From Pseudomonas asiatica (GTDB lineage: Bacteria; Pseudomonadota; Gammaproteobacteria; Pseudomonadales; Pseudomonadaceae): a DNA stretch of 64,000 nucleotides. Every line of letters starts with the position of its first letter. The stretch's first letter is position 1. The notes below the pieces were generated by a model that made no database searches, had not been told where the DNA came from, and was given only the letters and a program-made list of their open reading frames with translations. Below are positions 16,815 to 25,147 of the stretch, piece by piece. The position numbers and the translations under genes were made by a program. The stretch lies in contig NZ_BLJF01000001.1 in assembly GCF_009932335.1 (NCBI RefSeq), positions 4,094,501 to 4,158,500 of the forward strand, in the 5' to 3' direction.

Positions 16815-18391
16815 CAGCTCGCCTCCGCCGTCTCAGTGCTTGGCTTCCTTGCCGCACGAGGGGCCCGCATGGCCACAGCCTTCGGGCTGTGTAACATCTT
16901 GCCGGCCAACCAGGCCAGGAACAGGCCGGTGCCCAGCGCTGTCAGGTCGAAACCAGCCATGGCCCAGTCACCCGCAGGTAGCGAATGGTTCAGGCCCTGG
17001 CCGGTGGTCAGGCCGTTAAGCAGCGGCAGCAAGGCGAAGGCCAGCGCGCCCAGTGCCAGTTGCTCGCCCCATGCCCGTCGCCCACTGCGCAACACGGCAT
17101 GCACCAGCGACAGGCCCCAGACGGTGAAGAAGGCGTTGACCTCCCAGTCGGCCCGGCCTTCGACGCCCATCGGGATCAGGCGGTTGGCCCAGAAGAAGCC
17201 CGCCACGGCCAGCAACAGGCCGCTCATGCTGGCGATATTGAGCACCTCGACCAGGCGCAGTTCGCCCGGCAGGCGTTCGCTTCTGGCATGCTTGAGCTGG
17301 CGCTTGCCCAGCCACATCACCAGGCCGGTGCCAATCACCGCAGTACCGGCCACGCCAAAGAAGAAGTACAGCCAGCGCAGCCAGGGCCCGGCGAAATTGC
17401 CCATGTGCAGGCCAGCAAAGCTGAAGGCGGTCATCATTGCCCCACTCTCCGGTTTGCCCTGGCCCAGCAGAGCACCGCTGACGCCATCGAAGGTCCAGTT
17501 GGCGCTACGCCGGTAAGCCACGTGGTCGGCAGCCGATTGCGTGAAGGTAACGCGGGCATTGCTGTCGCCGGCATTTTCCACCTGGATACGGCCGATACGC
17601 GCGCCCGGTTGCAGGTCCTGCACCTTGGCATAGAGGCTCGGCAACGGTACCAGCGGCGCGGCCACATGGGCCGCCTTGGGCGCATTGTTACGGCCGAACA
17701 GTTCGTTGAAGTACTTGCCGGTGTCGTTGCCGTAGCTGGCCATGATGCCCGCCGGCATCACCATGTACATGAACAACACCAGGCTGCTGTAGCTGATCAT
17801 CAGGTGGAAGGGCAGCACCAGCACGCCAATGGCGTTGTGCCCGTCCAGCCAGGAGCGCTGGCCCTTGCCTGGACGGAAAGTGAAGAACTCCTTGAAGATT
17901 TTCTTATGGGTGATGATGCCGGTGACCAGCCCCAACAGCATGATGAAGGCGCACAACGTCGATAGCCATCGGCCGAAAGGGTGTGGCATCTGCAACTGGA
18001 AGTGGAAACGGTAGAAGAACTCGCCACCGCGACTGTCGCGTGCCGCCACCGGCTGCCCGGTCTGGGTATCAAGGGTCTTGGTGACGAAACCGCGTGGCCC
18101 GCCATTTGGGTCGCGATAACCCACGTTCAAGGCGGCCTCGCGTGCGTTGGGCATGCGGATCAGCCAGGTGCCCGAATGCCCGGCGTTGTCCTGCAGGTAC
18201 CGCTGGGCCACCTCCAGGCTATGGGTCGGGTCCAATGCATGGCTGCGCACTTCTGGCTGCGACCAGTGGGTGATTTCTTCCTTGAAATACGACAGCGTGC
18301 CGGTGAGGAAGATGGCGAACAACAGCCAGCCGAAGATCAGGCCGGTCCAGGTGTGCAGCCAGGCCATGGCCTGGCGGAAGCCTTCTTTCAT
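16814..18391 (-). CDS. PepSY-domain membrane protein (putative ferric-siderophore reductase)
   Basis: 525 aa, start ATG at 18391, overlapping the DUF3649 stop by 4 bases. It opens MKEGFRQAMAWLHTWTGLIF, the first PepSY_TM helix with a conserved His, and has four main membrane segments plus a long periplasmic region between the first and second, as in FoxB/PiuB-like proteins. Conserved His residues in the helices (HTWTG, AGLHMGNFAG) suggest heme binding and electron transfer to release iron in the periplasm. Central gene of the iron operon. Confidence 0.88.
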   Translation of the reverse strand: MKEGFRQAMAWLHTWTGLIFGWLLFAIFLTGTLSYFKEEITHWSQPEVRSHALDPTHSLEVAQRYLQDNAGHSGTWLIRMPNAREAALNVGYRDPNGGPRGFVTKTLDTQTGQPVAARDSRGGEFFYRFHFQLQMPHPFGRWLSTLCAFIMLLGLVTGIITHKKIFKEFFTFRPGKGQRSWLDGHNAIGVLVLPFHLMISYSSLVLFMYMVMPAGIMASYGNDTGKYFNELFGRNNAPKAAHVAAPLVPLPSLYAKVQDLQPGARIGRIQVENAGDSNARVTFTQSAADHVAYRRSANWTFDGVSGALLGQGKPESGAMMTAFSFAGLHMGNFAGPWLRWLYFFFGVAGTAVIGTGLVMWLGKRQLKHARSERLPGELRLVEVLNIASMSGLLLAVAGFFWANRLIPMGVEGRADWEVNAFFTVWGLSLVHAVLRSGRRAWGEQLALGALAFALLPLLNGLTTGQGLNHSLPAGDWAMAGFDLTALGTGLFLAWLAGKMLHSPKAVAMRAPRAARKPSTETAEAS

Positions 18392-18693
18392 GGGGTTTTC
18401 ATCCAGTATGCCAACCCGCTGATCACCCCCAGCAGCACGCTTGGCGCCAGTACGCCCAGCCAGGCGCGCAAAGCGCTGCGGCAGGCAAAGCACCAGATGA
18501 ACGCCAGCAGGTAGAAAACGAATGACAGCAGCAGGCCGGTGAGCGTGGCATCGACCCGTGGCAGCGGCGCTACCAGGGAAATGCAGACGCTGGCCACGGA
18601 CGCCAGCAGGTAGCCACCCAGCAGCGCGGCAAGGCTGCGTGACGTCACGGCCAGGCGATAGCTGAGCGAGAGACCGGCGGTTTTGCGCGTCAT
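18388..18693 (-). CDS. DUF3649 small membrane protein, first gene of the iron operon
   Basis: 101 aa from the ATG at 18693 (MTRKTAGLSLSYRLAVTSRS). The longer open frame reaching 18753 runs through the Fur-like site and is not likely translated. Three helices (about 18-40, 48-68, 78-98). DUF3649 genes precede PepSY genes in iron-regulated operons of Pseudomonas. It is 34 bases downstream of the Fur-box-like sequence. Confidence 0.83.
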   Translation of the reverse strand: MTRKTAGLSLSYRLAVTSRSLAALLGGYLLASVASVCISLVAPLPRVDATLTGLLLSFVFYLLAFIWCFACRSALRAWLGVLAPSVLLGVISGLAYWMKTP

Positions 18694-18726
18694 GTGCGAT
18701 GGTCCGGGCGTTTTCGGGGCTGCAAT

Positions 18727-18745
18727 AATAATGATTTCAATTCTC
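18727..18745. promoter_or_regulatory. Fur-box-like operator
   Basis: AATAATGATTTCAATTCTC matches 13 of 19 bases of the consensus GATAATGATAATCATTATC. It sits just upstream of DUF3649, the first gene of the six-gene iron operon on the minus strand, so iron repression of the whole operon is likely. Confidence 0.7.
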
Positions 18746-18926
18746 ATAAGCAAAGGCCACGCGATGAGTCGCCTGCTGCCTTGAATGCAACAAGAAATTT
18801 ATTTTCAAAAAGGGCTTGAATTCGTTTCGCCGTTGCCTGACCTTAGAGTCAAGAGACGCAGAAATACCAAGGGTCTCAGAGGCCTAGGCGCGTCTCCATG
18901 CGAGCAAGCTGAATAAGGATTGAATC

Positions 18927-19274
18927 ATGCAAATCCAGGTCAACAGCAGCAACCATTTCGAAGGCAACGCCCGGCTCGACCAGTGGGTCCGCAGCACACT
19001 GCAGAACTCGCTGGAACGTTACGAAGACGACCTCACCCGCATCGAGGTCCACCTGCGCGACGAGAACGGCGCCAAGCCCGGACCGCATGACAAACGCTGC
19101 CAGATGGAGGCTCGCCCCAAAGGCCATCAACCGATTTCCGTGACCCACACCGCCACTTCGCTGGACCAGGCGGTCGATGGTGCCGCCACCAAGCTCAACC
19201 ACGCGCTGGAACACTTCTACGGCAAACTGCGCAGCAAGCGCGGCGCCCTGGAACTGAGTGACCCAGACGCCTGA
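18927..19274 (+). CDS. HPF/RaiA-family ribosome-associated protein (short form)
   Basis: 115 aa. The beta-alpha-beta-beta-beta-alpha fold of HPF is recognisable: MQIQVNSSNHFEGNARLDQW, then LTRIEVHLRDENGAKPGPHD, then RCQMEARPKGHQPISVTHTA and a final helix. Short HPF/RaiA proteins bind the 30S decoding centre in stationary phase and inactivate or protect ribosomes. This copy stands alone, not in the rpoN cluster where hpf normally lies, so it is probably a paralogue. It ends at a strong terminator. Confidence 0.85.
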   Translation: MQIQVNSSNHFEGNARLDQWVRSTLQNSLERYEDDLTRIEVHLRDENGAKPGPHDKRCQMEARPKGHQPISVTHTATSLDQAVDGAATKLNHALEHFYGKLRSKRGALELSDPDA

Positions 19275-19287
19275 TCGGCAACACAAG

Positions 19288-19314
19288 ACGCCCGGCCTGA
19301 TGCCGGGCGTTTTC
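19288..19314 (+). terminator. Rho-independent terminator of the HPF gene
   Basis: ACGCCCGGC and GCCGGGCGT form a 9-bp stem with a 5-base loop, followed by TTTTCGTTTG. Confidence 0.9.
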
Positions 19315-19389
19315 GTTTGTATCGATCGATGGCGCTGAACCAACAGGTAATTTCCCCGGTCAACTTCTGCATTCATTCAGCGCAGAAGC

Positions 19390-19686
19390 ATGACCATGAA
19401 CAACCCATTCGAACGAATCAGTGCTGCATTCGCCCCCGAATACCGGGTCAACCTGAGCATTGCAAACCTCGACGGCAGCATCATGCTGACCCTGTCCGAC
19501 GACGCTGGCGTGGTCGCCAAGCGCCTCATCACCCAGGCCCAGCGCAATGACCCGGTGCGCCTGCAGCGGGTGATCGACAGCATCCGCCTGGGCCTGGCCA
19601 TCGAGCACAACCAGAACCCCCTTCAGGTGCTGGCCGCGCTGACCCGTGACGCCCGCCACGAGCCGCGCCTTTTCATCGCCAACTGA
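19390..19686 (+). CDS. Small conserved Pseudomonas protein (possibly DUF3509)
   Basis: 98 aa; a second ATG at 19396 (MNNPFERI) may be the true start. Soluble: FERISAAFAPEYRVNLSIAN, LDGSIMLTLSDDAGVV, then a helix RLQRVIDSIRLGLAIEH. The length and the strand-strand-helix pattern resemble DUF3509, a small Pseudomonas-only family, but I am not certain. No known function. Convergent with psiE, three bases apart. Confidence 0.7.
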   Translation: MTMNNPFERISAAFAPEYRVNLSIANLDGSIMLTLSDDAGVVAKRLITQAQRNDPVRLQRVIDSIRLGLAIEHNQNPLQVLAALTRDARHEPRLFIAN

Positions 19687-19689
19687 GGG

Positions 19690-20160
19690 CTACTTGCCCT
19701 CCTCCACTTCCTTGCCGCTGGCATCCAGTACCTTGGTCGAGGGGTAGCGGTACGAGGCGTAGCGCACCACCAGGATCGCGAACGCCAGCAACAGGATGCC
19801 ACCGCACAGGTACAACAGCCCTACGTCCGGCGCCTTGTGGTGCGAGACGTCGCCGATCAGCAGGCGGGTCAGCGCGGTGATGGCCACGTACAGCAGGAAG
19901 CGGATCGGCATGTGGTTGGTCTTGAAGTAGATACCGACCATCGCCCCCAGCTCCAGGTAGATGAACAGCAGCAGGATGTCATCGACACTGACCCCGCCCT
20001 TGCCGAGCATGTCGAGGAACGTCATCACCGCCGCATAGGCGGTGATCGCGCCAATGCCGAACAGCGCCAGGTAATGGAATGCCTCGACGCACAGGTTTCC
20101 CAGCGAGTCGGCCGAGCCGTGCAGCCCCTTTCGCAGCTTTTCTGCCCATTTGATGTTCAC
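19690..20160 (-). CDS. psiE: PsiE-family phosphate-starvation-inducible membrane protein
   Basis: 156 aa if translation starts at the GTG at 20160, preceded by GGGGAA; another GTG at 20202 gives 170 aa. Four membrane helices (about 28-50, 55-75, 85-105, 115-140) with conserved EAFHYLALFGIGAITAYAAV and LEVLGAMVGIYFKTNH-like blocks typical of PsiE. In E. coli the gene is under PhoB and cAMP-CRP control; no Pho box was identified here. Function unknown beyond induction by phosphate starvation. Confidence 0.82.
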   Translation of the reverse strand: MNIKWAEKLRKGLHGSADSLGNLCVEAFHYLALFGIGAITAYAAVMTFLDMLGKGGVSVDDILLLFIYLELGAMVGIYFKTNHMPIRFLLYVAITALTRLLIGDVSHHKAPDVGLLYLCGGILLLAFAILVVRYASYRYPSTKVLDASGKEVEEGK

Positions 20161-20572
20161 GATGTTCCATTCCCCGATACGTCTTGAAGGATGATGCGTC
20201 ACCGGTGTGACGCTTGTGCCATGCAGTTAAAGGGCCAGGCCCCTGCCTTGGAAGGCGACCGATTGCCGCAAGGCACCTTGAGGCGTGGCAAGTTGCCAGA
20301 AACACGACCATGCGCTGGGGAAAAATCAGATTTAACCCCTTCCTTGTAGGGCATTTCCCAAAGATACTCCCTGCCATTGTGGTGTTCGGGGATGAGCACT
20401 AGTCTCGGATCGTCGCTGCCAAACAGCGACCGGCTTTGATTTGATGATGACCTCAATGCATGAGCTGGAGACGTTGCGGGCTTTGCTTGAGTCGGCACTG
20501 GTTCAGGTGCAGATGCCCGCTGAGCCTCGGAGTTTGCACTGAGGTTTGAGTGTTGCGTTGTCTGGGCTGGCC

Positions 20573-20595
20573 TCTTCGCGGGTAAACCCGCGAAA
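20573..20595. repeat. Single REP element, class c
   Basis: CTTCGCGGGTAAACCCGCGAAAG-type palindrome without an inverted partner, unlike most REP loci here. Confidence 0.75.
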
Positions 20596-20704
20596 GTGCC
20601 CGGATGGCCAGGCGCTGATGGATGATGCTGAGTTGGGCATGAAGCAGTAAGCGCTCTGCACCACGCTACAATTTCTGCTTGCGAAGCAATCAACATTGCC
20701 ATTA

Positions 20705-20720
20705 CTGTATATAGATACAG
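20705..20720 (+). promoter_or_regulatory. LexA (SOS) box of yebG
   Basis: CTGTATATAGATACAG fits the CTG-N10-CAG rule and differs from the E. coli ideal CTGTATATATATACAG at only one position. It lies 40 bases before the yebG start. Confidence 0.92.
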
Positions 20721-20760
20721 CAAATCGAAACGCAACCAGCAAAAGGCATAGAGGTGATGA

Positions 20761-21024
20761 ATGGCCGTCGAAGTGGTGTACCGCAGCAGCCGCGACCCGG
20801 AGCGCTTGTTCATGGATAAGGCCGAAGCAGACCGTCACGACAAGATGCTCGAACTGGCCGAGCGCCTGGCCGAAGTACTGCACAAGGCAGTGCCCTCGCT
20901 GAGCGAGAAACAGGTCGAGGAAGCCGGTATCTACATGGCCAAAAACCGCGATGTGTTCGCCCGGGCGTTCAAGAGCCAGCCGGATGCGCTGGCCGAGTTG
21001 CTCGAAGCGCCAGCGGCCGAGTAA
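20761..21024 (+). CDS. yebG: YebG-family SOS-induced protein
   Basis: 87 aa. MAVEVVYRSSRDPERLFMDK and the helix KMLELAERLAEVLHKAVPSL match YebG, with KQVEEAGIYMAKNRDVFARA near the end. YebG is a small cytoplasmic protein of unknown activity that is among the classic LexA-regulated DNA-damage genes. The near-ideal LexA box 40 bases upstream supports SOS control here too. Monocistronic. Confidence 0.92.
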   Translation: MAVEVVYRSSRDPERLFMDKAEADRHDKMLELAERLAEVLHKAVPSLSEKQVEEAGIYMAKNRDVFARAFKSQPDALAELLEAPAAE

Positions 21025-21027
21025 TTG

Positions 21028-21245
21028 CCTGCACTGGCCTCATCGCCAGCAAGCTCCACGGGGGTACATGGCTTGCTCCATTGCTCAGGTCACCTCATTA
21101 CCCTGTAGGAGCAGCCTTGTGCTGCGAAGAGGGTAGTTGAGCAACAGATATTCTTCGGCAGTAATGGCCTCTTCGCAGCGCAAGGCTGCTCCTACAAGTC
21201 GGCGCGACAGGGGTGGGCGCTGGCTTGCCGGCGATAGGGCCAGTG
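21028..21245. repeat. Nested REP locus: class e pair inside a class a pair
   Basis: Outer left class a copy (degraded, about 21037-21061) and outer right class a copy (about 21218-21243) flank a class e inverted pair (about 21103-21131 and 21168-21199). The same nested order is found at 56925-57235. Confidence 0.8.
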
Positions 21246-21262
21246 CAAGAACACAAATTACA

Positions 21263-22282
21263 TCAGCCGTAGAGCAACCGCTCCGCCAACATCTGCGCCA
21301 CCCGCGCCGGCGAGCGCTTCTCTGCCTGTGCATGGCCAAACACTTCGGTCAGCCGTGAAGGTATCCGCGCCAGGTGCGCGGTGATGGTGCCCAGGTCTTC
21401 GCCACGATGGGTAAGTGCCACGTAGATCAACCCACCGGCATTGATCACGTAATCGGGCGCATACAGTATCCCGCGCGACTCCAACTGGTCGGCTACCTGC
21501 AAGGTGGTCAGCTGGTTGTTCGCCGCCCCCGCCACGGCCGCACAACGCAACTGCATCACGCTCTGCCCGTTCAACACCGGCCCCACACCGCAAGGGGCAA
21601 AGATGTCGCAAGGGGTGCTGATCAACGCATCGTTGGTCACCGGATGGGCATTGAACTGCTCCACCGCCAGCCGCACTCGTCCAGGGTCCAGATCGCTCAC
21701 CAGCAGGTCCGCCCCTGCCGCATGCAGCTGCTCCGCCAGCGCATAACCGACATTGCCCAGCCCTTGCACCGCAACCCGCAGCCCTTGCAGGTCATCACTG
21801 CCAAGGCGGAACGAAGTGGTGGCACGAATGCCAGCAAAAACCCCCATCGCCGCATGCGGTGAGGGGTCACCCGAGGCCGTGGTGCTGGTCACATGCGGTG
21901 TGCTCTGGGCAATGCAGTCCATGTCCAGGGTCGAGGTGCCGCTGTCCACGGCGATGATGAAGCGCCCTTGCAAGGTGTCGATGAAGCGGCCAAAGGCCTC
22001 GAACAGCGCGGCACGGTTTTCCACATGCGGGTTGCGCATGATCACCGCCTTGCCGCCCCCCAATGGCAGGCCAGCCAGCGCCGCCTTGTAGCTCATACCC
22101 TGGGCAAGGCGAATGGCGTCTGTCATGGCGCTTTCATCATCGGCATAAGGCAGGTAGCGGCAACCGCCCATGGCGGGGCCCAACTGCTCGCTGTGGATCA
22201 CCACCACAGCCTTCAGGCCGGTAGGCGGATCGGTGAACAAGTGCAGCGACTGGGTACGGGTGCTTTGCATCAGCGCGAACAT
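21263..22282 (-). CDS. Glu/Leu/Phe/Val dehydrogenase (leucine dehydrogenase-like)
   Basis: 339 aa. The catalytic region is MSYKAALAGLPLGGGKAVIM, with the Gly-rich loop and catalytic Lys of the family, followed by the dimer/dinucleotide domain with VAVQGLGNVGYALAEQL. NAD-dependent oxidative deamination of branched-chain amino acids to 2-oxo acids is the likely reaction, feeding branched-chain catabolism or amino acid interconversion. Slightly shorter than Bacillus LeuDH (about 364). Flanked by REP elements; divergent from the SirB1 gene. Confidence 0.88.
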   Translation of the reverse strand: MFALMQSTRTQSLHLFTDPPTGLKAVVVIHSEQLGPAMGGCRYLPYADDESAMTDAIRLAQGMSYKAALAGLPLGGGKAVIMRNPHVENRAALFEAFGRFIDTLQGRFIIAVDSGTSTLDMDCIAQSTPHVTSTTASGDPSPHAAMGVFAGIRATTSFRLGSDDLQGLRVAVQGLGNVGYALAEQLHAAGADLLVSDLDPGRVRLAVEQFNAHPVTNDALISTPCDIFAPCGVGPVLNGQSVMQLRCAAVAGAANNQLTTLQVADQLESRGILYAPDYVINAGGLIYVALTHRGEDLGTITAHLARIPSRLTEVFGHAQAEKRSPARVAQMLAERLLYG

Positions 22283-22406
22283 CGACAGGCTCCCCTACGA
22301 GGTGCTCTTTCCAGTATAGGCACGGCCCTTGGGCTGGTAGCGCCGCCGGACCACTGGACGAAACCGCGCGCCACGGCTAATACTCAAACGTGTGTGGAGA
22401 AGCCCC

Positions 22407-23213
22407 ATGAAGCCACGTCAAGCCTGCCTGGCCTGCCTGGAACGCGAGCCCGTCGCCCTGCTGGAAGCCGCATTATGGATTGCCGCCGAGCACGACCGAA
22501 GCGTCGAGCCCGCGGCCAGCCTTGCCAAGCTGCATGACCTGCAGCGTGAGATAAGCACCAATCTGCCGATGCTGCCGCTGTGCGAACTGGCACAGCCACT
22601 GCTGCGCCAACTCAATGCCCTGGGCTTCCAGCAGGATGAATATCACCCGCTGCGCCCGCATGCCGCGATGATGGACAAGGTGCTGCAACGCCGCCGTGGC
22701 CAACCACTGACACTTGCCATCCTCGCCCTGGAACTGGCCCGGCGTCTGTCCATACCCCTTGAGGGCGTAGGCTTCCCTGGCCATTTCCTGCTGCGCGTGC
22801 CGGGTGCCGATCACCTGCTTGACCCCTGTGGCGGCCGGCGTCTCTACCCCAACGACTGCCGTGAGCTGCTGGCTCGCCAGTTCGGCCCGCATGTAGCGCT
22901 GACTGCCGAACACATGCGCAGTGCCAGCCCGCTGCAGATGCTGCAACGCCTGTCACGCAACCTGCGCCAGTTGCATATAAGCAACGACAACCACCTGGCG
23001 GCACTGATCGATGCCGAGCGGGTCATGCAACTGGGCCCGGTGCAGGTCAGCGACTATGTGACTCGCGCTTCGCTATACCAGCATCTGGATTGCCCGCAGG
23101 CCGAGCGCTTTGATCTGGAGCATGCGTTATTGCTGACAGAGGACCCGGTCCAGCGCCTGAAGCTTTCCGAACGTATCGGCAAGCTTCCGGCGGCGAACCG
23201 TTCCATTCACTGA
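22407..23213 (+). CDS. SirB1-family protein (transglutaminase-like plus TPR)
   Basis: 268 aa from the ATG at 22407, preceded by GGAGAAG. The N-terminal two thirds match the Transglut_core2 domain (RRGQPLTLAILALELARRLS, then GVGFPGHFLLRVPGADHLLD with a conserved His and Asp), and the C-terminal part is a TPR-like helical region. Despite the name, SirB1 proteins have no proven enzymatic role in bacteria. Its end overlaps the convergent hmgC by 7 bases. Confidence 0.87.
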   Translation: MKPRQACLACLEREPVALLEAALWIAAEHDRSVEPAASLAKLHDLQREISTNLPMLPLCELAQPLLRQLNALGFQQDEYHPLRPHAAMMDKVLQRRRGQPLTLAILALELARRLSIPLEGVGFPGHFLLRVPGADHLLDPCGGRRLYPNDCRELLARQFGPHVALTAEHMRSASPLQMLQRLSRNLRQLHISNDNHLAALIDAERVMQLGPVQVSDYVTRASLYQHLDCPQAERFDLEHALLLTEDPVQRLKLSERIGKLPAANRSIH

Positions 23214-23839
23214 GCCGGGCTGTCCGGCTGCAGGGCGGGGTGGGCCTGGGCGAACGCCGCGTGCTCGGCCGCAAGGGCGGCAACCCGAAGGATGCGCGGG
23301 AAACTGTCGAGGTCGATGTTGAAGCGTTCGGCCGCGTACAACTGCGGGATCAGATAGACATCCGCCAGGCCCGGCTCATCGCCGAAGCAGAAGCCATGAT
23401 CGCCTATCAGTTGCTCAACTGCCGCCAGCCCTTGGCTGATCCAGTGACCAATCCACTGGTTGACCTGGCTTTCGTCCTGGCCGGCCTGGCGCAGCCGGTT
23501 GAGCACGCTTACGTTGTGCAGCGGGTGGATGTCGCAGCCGATGATCGCCGCCACGCCCCGTACCTTGGCGCGCGCCTCGGCCGCAGAAGGCAGCAGCGCG
23601 GGCTGTGGATAAACCTCCTCCAGGTACTCGATGATCGCCGGCGACTGCACCAGCAGCTCACCGCCATCGGTGCGCAAGGCCGGCACGCGGCCCTGCGGGT
23701 TGACCGCGACATAGCCCGAACCGCGCTGCTCACCCTGCAACAGGTTGACCGGCACGGACTGGTAGGCCAGCCCCTTCAGCGCCAGGGCAATGCGCACCCG
23801 GTAGGACGAGGTGGAACGGTAATAGGTGTACAGCTCCAT
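23207..23839 (-). CDS. hmgC: Maleylacetoacetate isomerase
   Basis: 210 aa, zeta-class glutathione S-transferase fold. The N-terminal thioredoxin-like domain opens MELYTYYRSTSSYRVRIALA, whose STSSYRVR corresponds to the active-site SSCSWRVR motif, followed by an all-helical domain with GHWISQGLAAVEQLI. Converts maleylacetoacetate to fumarylacetoacetate using glutathione. Third gene of hmgA-hmgB-hmgC, 12 bases after hmgB. Cytoplasmic; part of phenylalanine and tyrosine degradation. Confidence 0.94.
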   Translation of the reverse strand: MELYTYYRSTSSYRVRIALALKGLAYQSVPVNLLQGEQRGSGYVAVNPQGRVPALRTDGGELLVQSPAIIEYLEEVYPQPALLPSAAEARAKVRGVAAIIGCDIHPLHNVSVLNRLRQAGQDESQVNQWIGHWISQGLAAVEQLIGDHGFCFGDEPGLADVYLIPQLYAAERFNIDLDSFPRILRVAALAAEHAAFAQAHPALQPDSPAQ

Positions 23840-23851
23840 GCCCGTGCCTCC

Positions 23852-25144
23852 TCAGTTGGCCGCGATGACCGTGCCGCGGCATTCACCGAAACCGATGCTG
23901 GCCACGCCATCACGCACGCAGCGGGCACGCAGGATGATCTCGTCGCCGTCTTCGAGGAACTTGCGCACCTCGCCACTGGCCAGTTCCACCGGGTGCTTGC
24001 CCCCTTCGGTTATCTCCAGCAGGCTGCCGAACGAACCTGGAGTGGCGCCCGACAGCGTGCCCGAACCGAACAGGTCGCCCGGTTGCAACTGGCAGCCGTT
24101 GACGCTGTGGTGCGCGACCAGCTGCGCCACGGTCCAGTACATGCTGCGGGTGTTGCTCAGGGTCAGGCGGTGCGGGGCAAGATCCTGCTCGCGCATGCGC
24201 TCGGTCAGCAGCAGTACCTCAAGCTCGATATCGAATGCACCAGCGGCCTGGTCGCGCTTGTCCAGCAGGTACGAAAGTGGCTGCGGGTCGCCTTCCGGGC
24301 GTGAGGGCTGGGCACAACGGAACGGCTCAAGCGCTTCGGCGGTAACTACCCAAGGCGAGATGGTGGTGATGAAGCTCTTGGACAGGAACGGCCCCAGCGG
24401 CTGGTATTCCCAGGCCTGGATATCGCGCGCCGACCAGTCGTTGAGCAGGCACAGGCCAGCCACGTGCTCGGCGGCATCGCCTACCGGGATCGCCTGACCA
24501 ATGTCGTTGCCCTGGCCGATCCAGATACCCAGCTCCAGCTCGTAGTCCAGGCGCGCGCAGGGGCCGAAGCTTGGCTCGGTGTGCCCGGCCGGCAGCGTCT
24601 GGCCCTTGGGCCGGCGCACATCGGTGCCGGACGGGCGGATGGTCGAGGCACGGCCGTGATAACCGATCGGCACGTACTTGTAGTTGGGCAGCAGCGGGTT
24701 GTCGGGGCGGAACAGCTTGCCCACGTTCTTGGCGTGCTCGATGCCCACGTAGAAGTCGGTGTAGTCACCGATCTGCGCCGGTACATGCAGCTGGCAGGCG
24801 CTGGCCGGGTACAGGGCGGCCTGCAGTGCCGCCTTATGTTCACTGTGTTCGCCCAGCAGCACCAGCAGGCGCTCGCGCAGGGCGACGCGGGCACCGCGGC
24901 CGAGGGCGAAGAATGCGTTCAAGACCCCACCACGGGTGGCCTCGACCGCGGCCTTGGCGGCACCGTCGAACAGGCCTGCGGCCAGCACCGCCTCCAGGTC
25001 GAGGATCGCGTCGCCGATGGCCACGCCACAGCGCTTGGCTTCACCCGGCCGGCTGAAGATGCCCAACGGCAGGTTCTGCAGCGGGAAGTCGCTGTGCCCG
25101 TTGGCGTGCTCGACCCAGCTACGGGCAATGGCGGTCTGATTCAT
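23852..25144 (-). CDS. hmgB: Fumarylacetoacetase
   Basis: 430 aa, usual length (about 420-435). The N-terminal SH3-like part is followed by the catalytic FAH domain, with YTDFYVGIEHAKNVGKLF (Asp and His of the active site), DYELELGIWIGQGNDIG (metal-binding Glu residues) and DWSARDIQAWEY. Hydrolyses fumarylacetoacetate to fumarate and acetoacetate, the last step of homogentisate degradation. Three bases downstream of hmgA. Confidence 0.95.
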   Translation of the reverse strand: MNQTAIARSWVEHANGHSDFPLQNLPLGIFSRPGEAKRCGVAIGDAILDLEAVLAAGLFDGAAKAAVEATRGGVLNAFFALGRGARVALRERLLVLLGEHSEHKAALQAALYPASACQLHVPAQIGDYTDFYVGIEHAKNVGKLFRPDNPLLPNYKYVPIGYHGRASTIRPSGTDVRRPKGQTLPAGHTEPSFGPCARLDYELELGIWIGQGNDIGQAIPVGDAAEHVAGLCLLNDWSARDIQAWEYQPLGPFLSKSFITTISPWVVTAEALEPFRCAQPSRPEGDPQPLSYLLDKRDQAAGAFDIELEVLLLTERMREQDLAPHRLTLSNTRSMYWTVAQLVAHHSVNGCQLQPGDLFGSGTLSGATPGSFGSLLEITEGGKHPVELASGEVRKFLEDGDEIILRARCVRDGVASIGFGECRGTVIAAN

Positions 25145-25147
25145 GGG

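Larger units (their letters stand above)
20161..20760. other. 600-base gap between psiE and yebG
   Basis: Holds the psiE leader, a single REP-like palindrome (20573-20595, GCGGGTAAACCCGC core), a possible 31-codon frame at 20447-20542 without a clear ribosome site, and the LexA box at 20705-20720. I see nothing else that can be named. Confidence 0.5.
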
